42,757 nt of DNA from a virus: positions 1-42,757 of the IMG/VR virus record IMGVR_UViG_3300032086_002329; one strand, written 5' to 3'. The notes beneath the pieces were generated by a model, which was given only the letters and a program-made list of their open reading frames with translations, did no database searches and was not told the DNA's origin. Below are positions 21,701 to 29,166 of the stretch, in pieces. Numbering within the stretch: the first letter of the stretch is position 1; every line of letters starts with the position of its first letter. Position numbers and translations under genes: made by a program.

Positions 21701-23892
21701 GACTGAATGGCCGTTGTGAAAAGATCCAAGACTTCATTGGCTGTGGGACGCTCCGGGAAGAAACCGTTTTCTGCGAGCTTCTCTCCCATATCATCAAAGC
21801 TAAGGCCGTTTCTTCTCACTGGCCTACCAAGACCTGAGTAGCCTCTGAATGATTCAGGGTCTATACCTTGAGCAATTGCTTCGTCAGTCTGTATGCCGCC
21901 AAGGCGAGTGATTGCCGTTAGTACGTCAACGTCCTGTGCGCTAGTTGAGCGTGGCGGTACTTCCTGCGCTTGCTCAATACGATCCTCAATCTCGATTAAG
22001 CGCGACTCCATCTCTGGATCAGACGCGGCTTCATACGACTCACGCAGTCCTTGGGTTGTGTCGCGGATCTCAGGCTCAGGCTGTGCCGCTTGGTTAGTCT
22101 GGTCGATAAAGTTATTAACCGACTCTGGGTTTGCCTGCCTACGCTCGCGTCTAAATCCAGCAAGTGCAAAGCGCTCTGTGTTTGGATCTTGAAATACTTC
22201 CCAGTTGAACCCCGGCTCTGCCTTCTGACGGCTCTTCATTGCCGCGTCAGCGCCTTTTCTAGTGGCAAAGCCATCGCCCCTAGATCCTTGGTAAACGGTG
22301 TCTGGAGCGCCTTCTACGGGCTCCTGATAGATGACGTTATCTTGGGTTAAAAGTGGGCGACGTTGAGTCCTAACCACTGGGCCTTGCTCAACGTATGACG
22401 CATCGAAATTAACGTCTGTGTCTGCGGTTATGACTGGGCCTTCCAAGGGCTCGCTTGGATCTCGAACAGGGGGTTGACGCAAGAACTCCTGAGACATCTC
22501 AGTGCCGACAATCGCGTTGGCTCGCTCGATGAGTCGCGCCCTCAATCCCTCATCTGCCGTACCTTGGGCGCGATCATAGATAGCTTGTGCGTTGCGGAGA
22601 CGAGTAGCTCGCTCTGGCTGGTTTACCCTGTCGGCAAAAAGAATCTCTTCCGTTAGGTCAAAGGGTAGCTGGGGAACTTCTTGCTGAGGCTCGAAAGGTG
22701 TTGGCGTAACAATCGGCTGGAAAGGCGTTGGCTGTAGCGTGTCCTGATCGAACTGGTTGGCAAGCTCTGGTAGTTCTATGGTGGAAGGAGCTGGCTCCTC
22801 GATGTTCATGCGCTCGCGGAGCGCGGAGAGATCTGTGTTTGCAAAGCCTCCAGACGCGGCAGTTGCGGCATCAAGGCTATCACCACCATTGGCGACTGCA
22901 TCTGCTCTAGCGGCCTCTGCATTCTCTGTTGCCGCCTGCATTGGGGAGGATAGGCCAGCTACACCGCCGCCTAGTATGCCGCCACCTAACGCGCCAAGAC
23001 CTGCCGCCTGACCGACGCCCTCAAAGGTTTCTCGCGTTGGGTCAATGGGCTGTACGGAGATGTTACCTGCAATCTGACCGCCGCCTTCTTCAAGCGTCTC
23101 TTGCAGTGATTCGCTACCAACGCCTTTGAGCGCCCGAGAGAAGAATCCATCGCCTTTAACGCCGCCTCTGGCTAGGGTTCTTTCGATGGTGTTTGGCAGT
23201 GCGCCAGCAGTAACGCCAGATATAACTCCAGATATGCTGGCCGCTTTTCTTGACGCATCGAGAGCTATCTCGTTCTTTGCTTCCTCTCTGCCGACCTGCT
23301 CTGACAGGGCAACAAACTCTGGGTTTTGATTCCAAATATCATCCGGCAATGCTTGAAGGTCATCAAAGACGCTACCGCCCACATCACCGGCTTGCAGTCC
23401 ACCGCCAGCAACTACACCAGCGCCAGCTCCAACCCTTGCAGACTTAGTGAGAAGCGAGGCTCCTTTCGCAACAGCGCCTCCGGGAACTGCCATTGGCAAT
23501 TGCTCAAGGACAAAATTGCCAAGCAAGTCAAGATCGGTGACAGTCCCCCAGACAGCTTCGCCTGCCTTTGCAAGCTCACCATCAGCAGAGTCAACACGAG
23601 CCTGAAGATCGGCCTGCTTCTCTAAAAGCTCGTCCGTCTTAAACTGCTCGTAAAACTCGCGGCCACGCTCCGCCTGACGGGTAGCCATATTGTCCATATC
23701 GCCAGATACGAGACCATAAAGACTACCTACCGAACCGAGAAGATTATTTGCGCCTATGCCGAATGAGGCGAAAAGATTGCTCTTAAAAGGCTCTGGCTCT
23801 GGCTGAGTCTCAAACTCGTCAAAGAAACCGCCGAAAGCGCTACTACTAGATGGCCCGTCGAACTCATCAAAAAAACCGCCGTACTTGGCCAT
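15787..23892 (-). CDS. Giant 2701-aa polyvalent virion protein
   Basis: About a fifth of the genome. G-G-F-F-D-E-F is repeated at residues 5-11 and 21-27. Residues about 130-330 are Gly/Ala-rich and hydrophobic. H942-E-G-T-H946 is a zincin motif. A long region around 1060-1800 (K-G-K-G-I-K-K-D-E-A, E-E-M-Q-S-D-W-Q near 1450, A-L-K-R-M-L near 1615, G-L-P-M-F-Q near 1777) recurs in very large phage virion proteins. Residues about 2120-2320 (S-Y-N-P-Q-F-V-V-T-N-F-A-R-D-I-Q and N-F-N-R-K-G-E-I-G-T-F-L-N) match the LPD38 polyvalent-associated domain. The end is a basic coiled coil. Such proteins are packaged and injected with DNA to counter host defence. It is the last late gene, beside attP. Individual domain limits are estimates. 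Confidence 0.82.
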   Translation of the reverse strand: MAKYGGFFDEFDGPSSSSAFGGFFDEFETQPEPEPFKSNLFASFGIGANNLLGSVGSLYGLVSGDMDNMATRQAERGREFYEQFKTDELLEKQADLQARVDSADGELAKAGEAVWGTVTDLDLLGNFVLEQLPMAVPGGAVAKGASLLTKSARVGAGAGVVAGGGLQAGDVGGSVFDDLQALPDDIWNQNPEFVALSEQVGREEAKNEIALDASRKAASISGVISGVTAGALPNTIERTLARGGVKGDGFFSRALKGVGSESLQETLEEGGGQIAGNISVQPIDPTRETFEGVGQAAGLGALGGGILGGGVAGLSSPMQAATENAEAARADAVANGGDSLDAATAASGGFANTDLSALRERMNIEEPAPSTIELPELANQFDQDTLQPTPFQPIVTPTPFEPQQEVPQLPFDLTEEILFADRVNQPERATRLRNAQAIYDRAQGTADEGLRARLIERANAIVGTEMSQEFLRQPPVRDPSEPLEGPVITADTDVNFDASYVEQGPVVRTQRRPLLTQDNVIYQEPVEGAPDTVYQGSRGDGFATRKGADAAMKSRQKAEPGFNWEVFQDPNTERFALAGFRRERRQANPESVNNFIDQTNQAAQPEPEIRDTTQGLRESYEAASDPEMESRLIEIEDRIEQAQEVPPRSTSAQDVDVLTAITRLGGIQTDEAIAQGIDPESFRGYSGLGRPVRRNGLSFDDMGEKLAENGFFPERPTANEVLDLFTTAIQSNERIFVGESRADIPSLEAEQAEISRTLIELQDEFGPLTDDEIAFVDQYYQESFDASYGSQREPTQVESEERDVGSFDEGAGRTTLQPPIGDQTGAETLSERQATGSDAEIGSVQEDDGLDTSFQRGATRRPVINDEQFNSVLDRVVGQDGDARNRIDVRSSFAELPEEIQQAARDQGSDGNDISAVYHRGTVYLVKGKLATESQVEEALLHEGTHGGVMDMYRDQGVNKALNRMWTAMGGQKGFDKLARELGIEENVRPYISGMKGSSLDQDTRNAVLVNEMLAYTGQQGSKKLQQRTREAIGAIREWLRNNTFLKLSRMRASDISLVAKRARNNFLNNQSNAQEGRPSFIMGERTRAKQTPLKLYSNTEKVIIDQGDKLFKPSKKNPDASVRGDQIFSFLKGKGIKKDEAQYTEIEKFLTEDPSRRFTRDEVIEFLRDEAPELDERFEATTKTGFEIGEKGLEYSEPEVQDSEQYYEHIWDDIQYEIKSGDFEGRAGDVISNFISGNEQEVYDFLSSGVFDEDVTSKAREEYLSKGSRPQAGVYAFVNELGVDTVYPELAAEFESEIDDVAWVTAREDYINSSPYNTVTLLDDLDGVFSAQINGSDDYGWTYDIRTRLTNFNDGPYYDLDEAKVQVQNVLNERGYLDDFIFGDVEFLDYLKDVKEENWDQYREFVTTIDNKWGTYYSGHFGEDALFNVLATDRTNALGNVLMIEEMQSDWQSDIRRAGGPRDQGRIDEGKKELNDIDLESQRILLRISTIEQNTEARLIDPEISKVIGEEFGVSRMDAPGVLDPTPSYNKFLRTARRFFADKIQGNELPPFQTSKLEEAIKKIVDLDPDLDRNLQELAELEVQSREISRVRDDARRRLASAERAPPNVPFTEDRYAELALKRMLITAVEEGKDALMISSAAQLNERWGRFYEQIYDKKHVSTIGKLLGVKPYPVDVQGLDATAAYENALKAAGQVEVKYKDQYSDNNRYTFSAIFPSGSEYLGYEMLDIYTDKGMEAAKKQAEEKLRMMLMQRAGIRGWAAPISDEFKQKVTEEGLPMFQRDSARIYPKRPPEETIADKFIRTFQDKMVGLKRTQQFIEETQERKLDFDEDAYLAEEAFYGKTEEDLRQLEVRLIRPFIELLEKTGISVADLDEYLMARHAPERNRKIAAINDKLPDGGSGMTNAEAAEVIQRVNRSGKLADYNQLANQVYAMTQLTRDLVKAGGLASDEEVSSWESMYENYIPLRGFADDEVDSNGNRIRTGRGFDIRGKESRRALGRRSKAKSPTAQVIADLTEKTIRNRKNEVGQTFLNLVEGNPDPDMWEVFTDANPDTEEQFRNGSVREGPVNMAGSDKYYAVKRDGVVHYIKVKDQRLLNAMQNVGPERLSAVTKVVAGMTRFLASVNTSYNPQFVVTNFARDIQAAALNLAAEATMEGGKLDGNQIAGKVVAGTVKAIRAIRSSNKQDAVNDDSDPEATEYRRYYQEFLNDGAKTGYFDSPDVDTIAADLEKKLGRAGPGTKNELLKAGTKIAELVEKYNSAVENGVRLSAYIEARKAGVDRKQAASLAKNMTVNFNRKGEIGTFLNSLYMFFNAAVQGTTQFLRTLSPLQVNSQGNIQVQRNLNLAQKIAGGIVAGGAGFASLMREMGGEDDDGEAYWDKIPAGIRERNFIIMKPGSGGDYYKLPLPYGYNFFWNLGDSLEGVLKGSQRRRNNVLGDLVSSFTTSFSPFSLHRADNAAQQVALTISPSIVLPVTELAVNTNYFGEKIYPENFPGGAQKADAYLYWPSTKEPYVRVAKFLNDVIGGGSEYRSGELMGISTDVSPETLQQIIEYAGGGLLRTATGTGDSIFRPVTGRQLEIANVPFARVLVGKDQSDYGDIDTFYERRQEIINARKEYNDAPDSEARRASDEGFDGIRRLYPQANNVYKRLRSIREREMRIRDRDDLSPADREQQLEALRESKDDIVDRFNKRFDEFMQDRAG

Positions 23893-24572
23893 TAGTTGCC
23901 CCCGACTACGTTATTCCTATACCAGTCTGGATAAGTGTTTTTAAACTTCTCGATCTCAGCTTGCTTGTTACCTCTGAGCCCGATCTGAGCCCATATCTGG
24001 GCAGGGCTGGAAGCGTCAACTTCGAGGGCACTAAAGACCTGACTAGACAGCGCATCAAGTCGAGCAAAGTCCTGAGCAAACGTATCGTCATCTCTTGTTG
24101 CATCTTGACTAATCAGGCTTCGGTTAAGCTCAGAGTAGGCTTTAAGCACGTTATTGATTCTGTTATCGCTAACGTCAATCTGGCCCTTATTGACAAGCTC
24201 TCCACCCTCAAGAACATATACAGTGCCGTCAGCTCCAACTTGCATACCTGAAAGTCGTGCATCACGAGTTTTTTGATTTTCTTGGGACTGAAAATTTTGA
24301 GACTCAGTTCTTTCGGTTGTTTGGAATCCTTGGCGAGCTTCCCTCTCTGACGTCTGGAAAGCGCGGGTTTCTTGAGCAAGCTCTCTCTGAAAATCTTGAT
24401 TTACCTGCCTATCCGCTACAGCGTCCGCACGAGCGCGAGCGTATTCCTTATCACGAATAGCTTGCAGGCGAGCTTCACGCTTCTCTTCAATAGCTTCGCT
24501 AAATAGCGTTTGGCCGTATTGCGTGATCCCTTTTCCCAGACCACCGAGGGCTCCTAGTAAACCCAAGCTCAT
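23892..24572 (-). CDS. Probable internal virion protein with 11-residue repeats
   Basis: 226 residues. A glycine-rich start (MSLGLLGALGGLGKGITQYG) could insert in membrane. Residues about 30-105 are a charged helix containing three 11-residue units, T-R-A-F-Q-T-S-E-R-E-A, R-Q-G-F-Q-T-T-E-R-T-E and S-Q-N-F-Q-S-Q-E-N-Q-K. The same unit fills the 841-aa protein at 26548-29073. The rest is a small globular end. One-base overlap with the giant gene (TAATG) and 4-bp overlap upstream. Position and composition suit an ejection-channel component; no named family recognised. Confidence 0.65.
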   Translation of the reverse strand: MSLGLLGALGGLGKGITQYGQTLFSEAIEEKREARLQAIRDKEYARARADAVADRQVNQDFQRELAQETRAFQTSEREARQGFQTTERTESQNFQSQENQKTRDARLSGMQVGADGTVYVLEGGELVNKGQIDVSDNRINNVLKAYSELNRSLISQDATRDDDTFAQDFARLDALSSQVFSALEVDASSPAQIWAQIGLRGNKQAEIEKFKNTYPDWYRNNVVGGN

Positions 24573-25144
24573 GACATCATTTCCCCTTCTGCCATCTCCT
24601 GCTCCATCTCTTCTTCCTCATCAGGAATACTATCGAGCTGAGTGTCGAAATCATCTGGTAGCTGTTCGGAGACCATATCTACTTCGTTGTCATCCACCTG
24701 CCCCATAGCGGCGGCAAGCTCAGTCGTGTCAACGCCGTTGTCTTCAGCGTAGATAAGGACCATCTCCTGCATTGCCTTAGAGGCAGTAGCACCATCAATC
24801 TGCATACCAGTTGCTTCGGCTACCGTTAGGACTTCGCCTAGTGTTAGTACACCGAGGACTGACAGGTTTTCCTCGCGGATTTCACCGCCAGTTTTTGTGT
24901 CAGCCGACTGAGCAAGTTTGTATGCCAGCATAGCGATCATCTGAGGAACGGCAGTAGGAGCGCCATCAAACGTCTTAGCGATCTCGGTCGCCATATCGTC
25001 TTGGTAAAGACGCTCACCCACAAAGTCGATTGCCTTTGTAAGCGCCTCATCGCCCATATTCTCAGGGTCGCTTCCAGACATCATCGCCTCTTTAGGCGAC
25101 ATCTCTTCTTGTGTAGAGCCTGCTTGCTCAATTAGTCCTTGCAT
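24569..25144 (-). CDS. Hypothetical acidic virion-region protein, 191 aa
   Basis: Starts MQGLIEQAGSTQEEMSPKEA. Methionine- and acid-rich, with a central helical part (T-A-V-P-Q-M-I-A-M-L-A-Y-K-L-A-Q, L-G-V-L-T-L-G-E-V-L-T-V-A-E-A-T) and a very acidic tail (D-E-E-E-E-M-E-Q-E-M-A-E-G-E-M-M-S). Proteins like this are common between the fibres and the largest internal protein in podoviruses with P22-type portals, without known function. It may be a chaperone or acidic partner of the basic protein encoded just before it. 10 bp separate it from that gene. Confidence 0.65.
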   Translation of the reverse strand: MQGLIEQAGSTQEEMSPKEAMMSGSDPENMGDEALTKAIDFVGERLYQDDMATEIAKTFDGAPTAVPQMIAMLAYKLAQSADTKTGGEIREENLSVLGVLTLGEVLTVAEATGMQIDGATASKAMQEMVLIYAEDNGVDTTELAAAMGQVDDNEVDMVSEQLPDDFDTQLDSIPDEEEEMEQEMAEGEMMS

Positions 25145-25154
25145 TTTCTATCTC

Positions 25155-26111
25155 CTAGCCCAATACGCCTTGGGCTCTGCGCCCAAAGTTTGGATAGCCT
25201 GAATTTTGTCCTGAAAGCGGCTGGGTGCTTTCTGATCCCATAACCTCGTACTGCCGAGTCTCTGGGTTCCAGCGAACTTGGGGGATATAAGAGCCAATGT
25301 TAAGACCGTATCGCTCAAGCTCCTCTTCGCGAAGAGCCTGCTCTCGTCGGTACATATCCTCCTGAGCGCGGCCCTGAGCGTATCCAGAAAGCATTTGACC
25401 GCCAGTCATGATCGCCGCCGCGCCACCAGTCGATGACCAGAAGCCGCCCTCTGCCGCTTTCTGTCCCGCCTGACTTAAAAGCCCCGCACCACCAGAACCC
25501 AAGTTTGCGCCTTGAGAGAGGCTGGGCATTGCCGCGCCCATATTAAGTGTGGAAGCGCCGCCAGTCGCCGCACCGGAGCCTAGGGTTGCGCCGCTTGAGC
25601 CAATTGTCGATGTCAATGCAGGCTGTCCGCCTTGAGCAAGTGCCGCGCTTGCCGCGCCCTGTGACTGTGATAAAGACGCCGCGAAATCAGTTGTCCCTGG
25701 TATGGGGTTCCCTGCCGCAGTCATTAGTGGAGTAGCCGCGCTTGCCGCCGCAGGAGCAACAGCACCAGCGCCTGCACCGTATGCGCCAGTGATGCCGCCT
25801 TTTAGTGATGCCGCCGCGCCTTTAAAGCTACCGGCAGTGGCCGCGCCAGTAACGCCTGCCCACGCGCCCTTAACCCCAGCAACAGCGCCTTTAAACGCCC
25901 CGCTGAGAGACCCCATAAAGCCCGTTCCGGCGGAGGCACCTCCCATAGCCCCCATAAGTGCCGCACCTCCGAAGTAAACCAGTGCCGCAGTAGCAATGAC
26001 CTTTAAGATCTTGCTTTTCTTAATCGCCTTCCACGCTTTAGAAACGCCTTTCTTGATGCCCTTGACTACCTTCTTGATGCCTCGGGTAACCTTCTTAACA
26101 ACCTTGCTCAT
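25155..26111 (-). CDS. Basic, Gly/Ala-rich internal virion protein candidate
   Basis: 318 residues. The N-terminus holds 16 lysines in about 43 residues (V-K-K-V-T-R-G-I-K-K-V-V-K-G-I-K-K-G), followed by a hydrophobic helix (V-I-A-T-A-A-L-V-Y-F-G-G-A-A-L-M-G) and about 170 residues of Gly/Ala/Ser low complexity. It ends in a charged helix (E-D-M-Y-R-R-E-Q-A-L-R-E-E-E-L-E-R-Y-G). The layout of basic head, membrane helix and flexible body resembles podovirus ejection proteins that cross the inner membrane with DNA. Family not recognised. Shares one base with the acetyltransferase start. Confidence 0.65.
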   Translation of the reverse strand: MSKVVKKVTRGIKKVVKGIKKGVSKAWKAIKKSKILKVIATAALVYFGGAALMGAMGGASAGTGFMGSLSGAFKGAVAGVKGAWAGVTGAATAGSFKGAAASLKGGITGAYGAGAGAVAPAAASAATPLMTAAGNPIPGTTDFAASLSQSQGAASAALAQGGQPALTSTIGSSGATLGSGAATGGASTLNMGAAMPSLSQGANLGSGGAGLLSQAGQKAAEGGFWSSTGGAAAIMTGGQMLSGYAQGRAQEDMYRREQALREEELERYGLNIGSYIPQVRWNPETRQYEVMGSESTQPLSGQNSGYPNFGRRAQGVLG

Positions 26112-26548
26112 TACATTCCCCTCACATAGGAACAGTTCATACTGAGACGCGAAAAGCCTATGCGCCCTAAAAATTTAATAAGACGAGGATCAGCGTTAGG
26201 CTCAAGCTCCATTACAGCCACCTTGATGACTGGTCTGGACTTGATCCATCTGCCAAGCTCACGAAGTAATTTGATGCCCTCACCCGGCACCCTTGTGTAG
26301 TACAACATAACCGAACACTGCTGGCGCTCATACCAAAACGATCTCTCGCTCATAGCGCCTACAGCCGCAACAACCTTCCCGTCGATCTCAGACACCCAGA
26401 CAAAGTGTTGATTGCTAGATACCGCCTCCCTGATCGTGTCCTTGATCGAATCAGGATCAACGCGAACGGGAAGCGGATCTATTGAAACCGATTCAATAGC
26501 AATATCAGCGATTGCCGCTATATCTGAAAGAGTAGCTGGTCTAATCAC
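26111..26548 (-). CDS. GNAT-family N-acetyltransferase
   Basis: 145 residues. I-R-P-A-T-L-S-D-I-A-A-I-A-D-I-A opens the fold, H-F-V-W-V-S-E-I-D-G-K-V-V-A-A-V-G forms strands 2-4, and G-E-G-I-K-L-L-R-E-L-G-R-W stands where the acetyl-CoA loop and helix are expected, although the usual R/Q-x-x-G-x-G/A is degenerate. F-L-G-R-I-G-F-S-R closes the fold. GNAT proteins in phage virion operons are frequent and their targets mostly unknown; modification of a virion or host protein is possible. TAATG-type one-base overlaps on both sides couple it to its neighbours. Confidence 0.8.
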   Translation of the reverse strand: MIRPATLSDIAAIADIAIESVSIDPLPVRVDPDSIKDTIREAVSSNQHFVWVSEIDGKVVAAVGAMSERSFWYERQQCSVMLYYTRVPGEGIKLLRELGRWIKSRPVIKVAVMELEPNADPRLIKFLGRIGFSRLSMNCSYVRGM

Positions 26549-29073
26549 TACGGAAGATTCGGAATGTCAGGAAGGTCGTCAGTAGGAATCGTGGTTATAA
26601 CCTCGCCGTCACTGTTGTAGATGTCGCCAGTTTCTGGGTCTAGGTAGTTGCCGTTTCCATAATCAACGTAATTAGAAGGAGGCGTCCAAGTCTGCTCATC
26701 ATCGCCACCATCATCATTACCACCGTCGTCGTTTCCGCCATCATCATTGCCGCCATCATCATTACCGCCATCATCATTGCCGCCGTCGTCGTTTCCGCCG
26801 TCGTCGTTTCCGTCGTCAATAGGCAGGGGATTAACAACGTCGTAATCAGGATCTTGGATTCTAGCCAGAAGCTCAGGCATTGATGTCGCAAGGTTCTGAA
26901 GGTTCGCAACGGCCTGAGCCTTCTGCTGTGGCGTTAGGTTTGGATCTGCGTAGATCGCGCCGATAGAGGTCATTGTCTGACCCAAGATCATCGTTGCAGA
27001 CTGCTGGTCAATGTTTTCTCTTTGGAACTGACGATCAAGATCAGCTTGAATGGCCGACCATTCTTGCTGGTTTGTTTGTTGCCATTCGGAGAACGCCTGC
27101 GCTGAAGCCTGAGCCTCCGCAGAGGCATCGCGGTTAAGCTGTGCTTCCGCCGCCGCAAACGTGTTCTGTATGCTCTGGTATTCAGCCTGCGCGTCACGAT
27201 CTCGCTGAGCCTGATCGCCCCGGAAGTCACGATCTTCTTGTGCTTCTTGAGACCGGAACTCTCTATCCGCTTGAGATTCGCCTGCTCTGAAGTCAAGCTC
27301 TGTTTCAAGGAGTCCGCGCTGTTGCTCACGATCAAGTGCGCTCTGGTCTGCGCGGAAGCTCTGGTCGCTTTCTTGCAGTGAAATACGAGCGTTGATGTCG
27401 TTGTTCTGCATCTCAAGCTGTTGAATCCGATCAAGCTCCGCCTGAGTTCCTTGGAAGTTGTTCTGGATTTCCTGCATTTCTCGATCATTAGCGAGACGGG
27501 CATCCTGCAACTCTGCGGCAGACATACGGTCAAGCTCTGCCTGAGTGCCACGGAAGTCAAGCTCAGTCTCTAATAGGCCGCGCTCCTGATCTCGATCAAG
27601 GGCTCGCTCGCTAGACTGGAAATCACGGTCTGCTTGGTTCTCGCCTGACTGGAACTCTTGGCGCTCTCGCTCAATCTCAAGACGCGCATCAATATCGTTC
27701 TGCTGTACCTCAAGCTGTTGCAGACGATCGAGCTGTGACTGCTCTCCAGTGAAGTTGTTCTGGATGTCCTGCATCTCGCGCTCATTGGCAATGCGAGCGT
27801 CTTGAAGTTCTTGAGTTGAGAGTCGATCCAATGCAGATTCACTTGACTGGAAGTCTCTATCCGCTTGGCGCTCTGTAGACTGAAAATCTTGCTCGTTTTC
27901 CTGAAGCTCAAGCCTTGCGTCAATGTCGTTCTTCTGAACCTCTAACTGCTGTAAGCGATCCAGCTCTGCTTGGGTTCCTTGGAAGTTGTTTTGAATGTCC
28001 TGAATCTGTAGCTCAGTCTGGATGCGTTGATCCTGAAGCTCTGCCGCAGACATTCGGTCCAGTGCGCTCTCGCTTCGAGTAAGCTCTCTATCAGCCGCCC
28101 TTTCGGTAGACTGGAAGTTACGATCAAGTGCTGACTCACTAGAGGTAAAGTCGCGATCAAGCTGTCGCTGTTCGGCGTCAAAATCGCGATCAGTTGAGCG
28201 CTCATCTCGATCAAGCTGTCTCTCACCAGATTCAAACTCTTGAGAGTCATCCTGAAGGAATCGAGCCTGAGAGCGATCTGCATCTGCCTGAGTCGCCTGA
28301 TTACGAGAATCAGCGTTGAAGCGAGATGTCTGGTTTGCTTCGCCTGCGTTAAACAATGAGGCTTGGTTTCTAGCGTCTGCACCAAACTCACTAGCGCGAT
28401 TCTGTGATGACGCATCAATACGCTGGTTCTCGTTCTGCTGGCCAGCGTTAAAGATGTTAGTCTCAGTGCCCATCTGAGCGTTAGCCAGATTAACCTGATT
28501 CTGGGCCTGCTGGTTCTGTGCCGCAGTGTCGGAGAATGTGCGAGCGTCCTGAAGCGCAAAAGGTGCCGCCGCATCAATCAATGCCGCCTGTGCCGCGCCT
28601 GCCGCCATACTGGAGTTTAGGAGACCTCGTGATGCCGCTACCTGCAATCCCTGAGCCGCCGCACGGCGCATCAAGGGAGAGTTAGAGGCAAGCATATTCT
28701 CTAGCTGTTGCTGAGATAGCTCATTGTTCTGTACTGCGCGAGTAACTGCTTCAGCCTCCTGAACCTGCGCCTGAGTAGCATCGCCAATCTGAGCTGGGTC
28801 ATAGCCCTGAGACCTTGCCTGAGTAGTTTGCGCTGTCGCTACAGGCGTTGATCCGGGCTTAGCCGCCATATTTGACATCTGCGCCGCATTTGCTTGCTGA
28901 TTAACAGTAGCGCCCATAGGCTTTGCGGGGCTTGGCATACCACTTGGAGCTGGGGCCGCATCGCCTCCAGTGCCAAAGGCAATTGCCGGAGATCGTTGTA
29001 GTAAGCCTGTTTGATTTTGTCGGGATCGATTATCGAACTCCTCCAAATTTGGCTGTTGATAGTGGATCGCCAT
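26548..29073 (-). CDS. 841-aa repeat protein, probable internal or fibrous virion protein
   Basis: Gln/Ala-rich N-terminus (1-200). From about residue 215 it becomes 11-residue repeats, first N-Q-A-S-L-F-N-A-G-E-A and relatives, later D-R-N-F-Q-S-T-E-R-A-A types. Three longer near-copies of about 75 residues start near 334, 411 and 516 (A-A-E-L-Q-D-x-R, I-Q-N-N-F-x-G, L-D-R-x-Q-Q-L-E). Eleven-residue periodicity implies a right-handed coiled coil. The C-terminus has seven units of N-D-D-G-G, then Y-V-D-Y-G-N-G-N-Y-L-D-P-E-T-G. No family recognised. A terminator lies upstream, so it may have its own promoter; none was clear. GGAGAC precedes the ATG. Confidence 0.75.
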   Translation of the reverse strand: MAIHYQQPNLEEFDNRSRQNQTGLLQRSPAIAFGTGGDAAPAPSGMPSPAKPMGATVNQQANAAQMSNMAAKPGSTPVATAQTTQARSQGYDPAQIGDATQAQVQEAEAVTRAVQNNELSQQQLENMLASNSPLMRRAAAQGLQVAASRGLLNSSMAAGAAQAALIDAAAPFALQDARTFSDTAAQNQQAQNQVNLANAQMGTETNIFNAGQQNENQRIDASSQNRASEFGADARNQASLFNAGEANQTSRFNADSRNQATQADADRSQARFLQDDSQEFESGERQLDRDERSTDRDFDAEQRQLDRDFTSSESALDRNFQSTERAADRELTRSESALDRMSAAELQDQRIQTELQIQDIQNNFQGTQAELDRLQQLEVQKNDIDARLELQENEQDFQSTERQADRDFQSSESALDRLSTQELQDARIANEREMQDIQNNFTGEQSQLDRLQQLEVQQNDIDARLEIERERQEFQSGENQADRDFQSSERALDRDQERGLLETELDFRGTQAELDRMSAAELQDARLANDREMQEIQNNFQGTQAELDRIQQLEMQNNDINARISLQESDQSFRADQSALDREQQRGLLETELDFRAGESQADREFRSQEAQEDRDFRGDQAQRDRDAQAEYQSIQNTFAAAEAQLNRDASAEAQASAQAFSEWQQTNQQEWSAIQADLDRQFQRENIDQQSATMILGQTMTSIGAIYADPNLTPQQKAQAVANLQNLATSMPELLARIQDPDYDVVNPLPIDDGNDDGGNDDGGNDDGGNDDGGNDDGGNDDGGNDDGGDDEQTWTPPSNYVDYGNGNYLDPETGDIYNSDGEVITTIPTDDLPDIPNLP
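26704..26808 (-). repeat. Seven 15-bp tandem repeats coding N-D-D-G-G
   Basis: Units alternate between an AAT-GAT-GAT form and an AAC-GAC-GAC form; the three codons always change together within one unit. This indicates copying of whole units rather than independent codon drift. The encoded stretch is acidic and flexible, near the C-terminus of the 841-aa protein. Length variation by slippage is likely between relatives. It has no spacers, so it is not a CRISPR array. Confidence 0.9.
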
Positions 29074-29122
29074 ATTTAGTCTCCGTTAAACCAGCTCAGT
29101 GATGGCAAAAATTGCTAGGTAT

Positions 29123-29145
29123 AAAAAAAGCGCCACTAGGGCGCT
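29123..29145 (-). terminator. Intrinsic terminator between fibre module and internal proteins
   Basis: On the minus strand AGCGCC-CTAGT-GGCGCT forms a 6-bp GC stem with a 5-nt loop, followed by seven T. It lies after the 2OG oxygenase gene and before the 841-aa gene, splitting the late operon. Transcription of the internal protein genes therefore needs read-through, antitermination or an extra promoter. Confidence 0.85.
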
Positions 29146-29166
29146 CTCTGCGAAATGATTCATAAG

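Noticed and set aside
26704-26812. CRISPR-like array
   Set aside because: Repeats are contiguous 15-bp coding units without spacers, in frame in a virion protein.
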